Assembly: GCA_951812725.1 (NCBI GenBank)
Contig: OX638330.1
Span: 4,939,405-5,003,404, forward strand
Source: an uncultured Caldilineaceae bacterium
GTDB lineage: Bacteria > Chloroflexota > Anaerolineae > Caldilineales > Caldilineaceae
Direction: 5' to 3'
Length of the DNA: 64,000 bases
Shown in pieces: positions 61,665-64,000 of this stretch (position 1 is the stretch's first letter; each line of letters starts with the position of its first letter). The notes beneath the pieces are model-generated. The model had not been told where the DNA came from. It saw only the letters and a program-made list of their open reading frames with translations, and did not search any database. The translations under genes and the position numbers were made by a program.

Positions 61665-61780
61665 CTAGACACCTTGCTCTCGCCACCTGGCTGGGGAAGA
61701 ATGAGCACGGTCGCTAGCAAGGGCGGGGCGTTGCGTGGGCGCAGCCTCTGCACAAGGGAGGGCCGAAGGCCCTGAACTGC
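61665..61780 (+). repeat. Partial MITE core, terminal repeats lost
   Basis: It shares GGAAGAATG, CACGGTCG, GGGGCGTTGCG, GCGCAGCC, CTGCACAAGGGAGGGCCG and AAGGCCC with the core of the full elements. The first stem is mutated (GTGGGCGCAGCCTC) and no GTAAC ends are present. Confidence 0.65.
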
Positions 61781-61783
61781 AGG

Positions 61784-61811
61784 GGTCAGTGGTCGGTGGT
61801 TAGTGGTCAGT
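61784..61811 (+). repeat. Heptamer tandem repeat (GGTCAGT type)
   Basis: Four consecutive 7-base units, GGTCAGT, GGTCGGT, GGTTAGT and GGTCAGT, directly follow the MITE core. Similar AGTGGTC/AGTGGCC stretches occur at 9.35, 11.63, 20.28 and 24.87 kb. They resemble the short tandem repetitive sequences known from cyanobacteria. Confidence 0.6.
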
Positions 61812-62166
61812 GACTGGGCGAATTTTCAGGGATGGATGTGAGGACTGGAGACGGTCTGGTCGATACCAGAGGTACAGGAGAGTTCGCCCTCATTTTGGGA
61901 AGCACCCAAATTCAGCAGTGTATCCTTACTTATTGGGCAGCTACGATCTGCCCTTTCAACCGACGCGGAAAGATCCATTGAACAGGAATCGATCCATCGC
62001 CTGCAATCCTGTCCATCCACATATCAGGCCGCTGCTGACGCCTGTTATTCGTACACATGGCGGCGGCCTGATAGGCTTGGCGGCGGCTTATCACGGAAAT
62101 CCTGCTTCAGTCAGCAGCTCGGTAGCTGGTCGCGCTGTGTGTATGCCGAGACAGACTCAGATACTG

Positions 62167-63225
62167 TCAGGCAACCGGCTTCAATTCCCCTTCGTAAAGA
62201 AGCGCATCTCGTTTTGTCGCTCGGAACCGGGGCGTTTCGCCGCTCAATACGGCGATGGCGTCCTTGCAGGCATCGGTGAGACAGCGGCGGTGGCAGAAAT
62301 CAGTGCCGCCGGCGATATGGGGTGTCGCCAGCACGTTTGGATGGCGTCGAAACCAGGCGTCCTTGGGCGGGGGTTCTGGGGCGAACACGTCGACAGCCGC
62401 TGCTATCTCGCCGGCTTCAATCCGTTCCCACAACGCCTCTTGCTCAACAACCGCCATCCGCGTCACCAGGACAAATAAGGCCCCTTTCGGCAAGGAATAT
62501 ATCACCTCGCGGTTGATCACCTCCAGCGTTGTCGGCAGCGGCGGCAGACCGACGACAAATATCTCCGAAGACGCGGCCAATTCGGCCAGAGAGTTTGCCC
62601 GCTTGATGCCGTATTGGGAGAACACTTCGTCAGGAACAAACGGGTCATAGACCCCAACGTCACATCTGAAGGGCGCAATCAGTTCGGCGTAGCGCCGATT
62701 GATGCTGCCCAATCCCGCCAGGCCCACCCGCCGGCCGGTCAGATCACCGTAAACAAAGCCCGGCTTTTCCCAGGAGTCGAAGGGATGTGTCTGCCAGCCC
62801 CCTTCACGCAACAGATACATCGATTCCGGAATGTCGCGGACCAGATTCAGCGTCATCGCCAGCGCGAACTCTGCGACCGACGGCGTCATGCTGCGTGAAG
62901 TGTCGATAAGGGTAATGCCGCACGCATCCAGCACGTCAAAATCGACCCAGCCGGCGAAGCGGTTGTCAAAGGTTCCGGCGAATACCTTGAGGTTTTTCGC
63001 CTGCCGCCAGTGCTCGAGTTGTATCGCCGGGCGATGCCAACAGCCAATCACCGCGCCATCCGCTTCCTTGAGGAGGGCAAGAAACTCCTCAAAAGCAGCC
63101 GCTTCCTCACCGCTTCGTATCGCAACGATGTCAACTTGACCATGTTGCCGCAGCAGGTCGCATCCCTCACTGTGGAAATTGCTGCCGATATGGTGTTTTT
63201 CATGAAGTAACACAACGTAACGCAT
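62167..63225 (-). CDS. D-2-hydroxyacid dehydrogenase family protein
   Basis: A 352-residue NAD-dependent enzyme. GRRVGLAGLGSINRRYAELI is the dinucleotide-binding motif (near residue 165), and TPHIAGGT carries the catalytic His. The usual catalytic Arg lies in VLVTRMAVV, which departs from the common N-x-A-R-G. The start follows GGGGGGAA and gives MRYVVLLHEK; an in-frame extension upstream was rejected. It may reduce or oxidise a sugar acid, in line with the uronate genes, but stands apart from them by nearly 1 kb. Confidence 0.88.
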   Translation of the reverse strand: MRYVVLLHEKHHIGSNFHSEGCDLLRQHGQVDIVAIRSGEEAAAFEEFLALLKEADGAVIGCWHRPAIQLEHWRQAKNLKVFAGTFDNRFAGWVDFDVLDACGITLIDTSRSMTPSVAEFALAMTLNLVRDIPESMYLLREGGWQTHPFDSWEKPGFVYGDLTGRRVGLAGLGSINRRYAELIAPFRCDVGVYDPFVPDEVFSQYGIKRANSLAELAASSEIFVVGLPPLPTTLEVINREVIYSLPKGALFVLVTRMAVVEQEALWERIEAGEIAAAVDVFAPEPPPKDAWFRRHPNVLATPHIAGGTDFCHRRCLTDACKDAIAVLSGETPRFRATKRDALLYEGELKPVA

Positions 63226-63345
63226 CGAGGATTCCCCCCTTACAGAAACGCGGAAAGTGCAGACAAAAACAGCCTCCGACGGAACGCCTGCGTCGAGGCG
63301 ATTATGTTCCATATGATGCAAGTTTGCAGCAGGCGCAGTGTACAG

Positions 63346-63558
63346 CTACGTGCCGCCCATGTCAATCAGATCTGGGCTTACGGGATGCCTCCCAGAGGAC
63401 TGTCCCATCGCTGTCTGCCCTTTCAACCGGCGCAAAAAAGCCCCGCCAGCAGTCGACCCAGAGCCACCAGTGGTAGGCTGGCGATCCTCGTAGAACCGCT
63501 GAAACCAGTCCCGTGCCGAGACAGGCGCCCTGATTGAGGCGGCAACATTGGCTGTCAT
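63346..63558 (-). pseudogene. Relic of AbiEii-type nucleotidyltransferase toxin
   Basis: The ATG overlaps the stop of the AbiEi gene, the normal arrangement. The 70-codon frame starts MTANVAASIRA, typical for AbiEii/AbiGii toxins, and later has FLRRLKGQTAMGQSSGRHPV and SPDLIDMGGT, which resemble the toxin's F-L-Y-R-L, L-K-G and R-P-T-R-D-L-D-L-L-G stretches with a deletion between and a changed acidic core. The full toxin has about 250-300 residues, so this copy is almost certainly dead. Confidence 0.5.
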
Positions 63559-64000
63559 AGCACACCCGCCTCCAGTATGGTTTTGAGACGACGCGAGGGC
63601 AGCACTTCAAGCGTGCGAGCCAGCGCGGCAGTGGTCACCTTCCTGTCTTGTAGTGCCCCCCGCAGCGCCTCCAGTGCAGCCTCTCTGCCGACAAGACGCT
63701 CAAACCGGAAACAGTCAACCACGGTACGGTCAGGTGAAGTAATACGGGCTGGCACTCCTTCAAACTTCATCTCCTGAATACCATAGGTCCAGGCTGCGCC
63801 GCTGAACCGGAGCAGACGCACTCCCACATTGGTCAGCACAGGAGGCTTTGCTTTGTGCGGGATGGCGATCCAGACCTGGTGCGGAAGTTGCGTACCGATC
63901 CCATGCACCTGAAGCGCCGAAAGGAGGCAAACGATAGCGTTGGGAACGCGGGCGCAGACGGAGGCGATCGAATAGCGTTCTGTGGGCTCAGCGTCGGCAA
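63555..64000 (-). CDS. AbiEi-family antitoxin (type IV TA), 5' end beyond window
   Basis: The visible 148 codons run to the window edge without a stop. They have the AbiEi pattern: VPNAIVCLLSALQVHGIG then TQLPHQVWIAIPHKAKPP, followed by ITSPDRTVVDCFRFERLVG and REAALEALRGAL. The N-terminal winged-helix domain lies outside the window. AbiEi represses its operon and counteracts AbiEii, a nucleotidyltransferase; here the toxin is a relic overlapping the stop. A start inside the window is not needed and a GTG at 63908 would cut the domain. Confidence 0.78.
   Translation of the reverse strand, partial: ADAEPTERYSIASVCARVPNAIVCLLSALQVHGIGTQLPHQVWIAIPHKAKPPVLTNVGVRLLRFSGAAWTYGIQEMKFEGVPARITSPDRTVVDCFRFERLVGREAALEALRGALQDRKVTTAALARTLEVLPSRRLKTILEAGVL

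Larger units (their letters stand above)
61214..62166. other. Intergenic region with promoter, MITE core and heptamer repeats
   Basis: No gene is supported. The left part is the leader of the importer operon with a predicted minus-strand promoter. The middle has a MITE core fragment and a run of heptamers (both listed). From 61830 to 62166 nothing was recognised, and an open plus-strand frame there overlaps the dehydrogenase gene in antisense. Confidence 0.5.

Noticed and set aside
61810..62478. Plus-strand open frame of 222 codons
   Set aside because: Its second half is antisense to the dehydrogenase and the first half lacks any family signature or good start.

Overview
The window is about 60% GC and looks like an accessory-rich chromosomal segment of a Chloroflexota bacterium, most likely Caldilineales or a marine or sponge-associated relative. 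This is an inference from four things: Thr/Pro (TATPT-type) linkers in surface proteins, a PPOX-class F420-type oxidoreductase, a bacterial translin, and many ABC sugar importers alongside phytanoyl-CoA dioxygenase, creatininase and LarA-like genes. No rRNA, tRNA, CRISPR array or prophage was recognised.

Layout. 1-8 kb: two tandem giant surface proteins (FN3 domains followed by plant-type leucine-rich repeats), the first cut by the window edge, each preceded by a duplicated upstream region. 8-16.1 kb: a CUT1-type sugar importer (lipoprotein and two permeases) followed by a tightly packed set of DegT aminotransferase, NodB-like deacetylase, nitrilase and class V aminotransferase. 16.4-21.9 kb: coiled-coil membrane protein, M20 peptidase, creatininase, translin and a beta-lactamase-like serine hydrolase. 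22-24.8 kb: tandem TPR lipoproteins of equal length. 24.9-32 kb: guaA, orphan HicB, SDR, amidohydrolase, MNT nucleotidyltransferase with a HEPN relic, F420-type oxidoreductase, GNAT and a second creatininase. 32-41.5 kb: membrane-anchored propeller-like protein, amidohydrolase, DUF362, an intact HicAB module with a visible promoter and operator, phytanoyl-CoA dioxygenase, Uma2, an enolase-superfamily enzyme and a LarA-like racemase. 41.7-48.6 kb: tagaturonate epimerase UxaE, class III aminotransferase, MNT, VOC protein, and a B12-dependent diol dehydratase with large and medium subunits fused. 48.9-57.4 kb: ABC exporter, D-cysteine-desulfhydrase-like enzyme, propeller glycosidase-like protein, GH67-like glycosidase, MDR dehydrogenase and ThuA. 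57.5-61.2 kb: an LplABC/YteP-type importer for acidic oligosaccharides. 62-64 kb: D-2-hydroxyacid dehydrogenase and a decayed AbiE toxin-antitoxin pair.

The genes suggest scavenging of plant or algal polysaccharide fragments and uronates: LplABC import, GH67-like cleavage, UxaE epimerisation, and MDR, ThuA and enolase-superfamily steps. Neither importer has its own ATPase here, so a shared ATPase elsewhere is implied.

The strongest structural discovery is a family of about 290-bp miniature inverted-repeat elements. There are four full copies, each with terminal inverted repeats starting GTAAC and each flanked by an 8-bp target duplication (two perfect, two with one mismatch), plus two partial cores. 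The ends look like IS66-family ends. A second theme is toxin-antitoxin decay: antitoxin-like genes persist while their toxins are short relics or missing.
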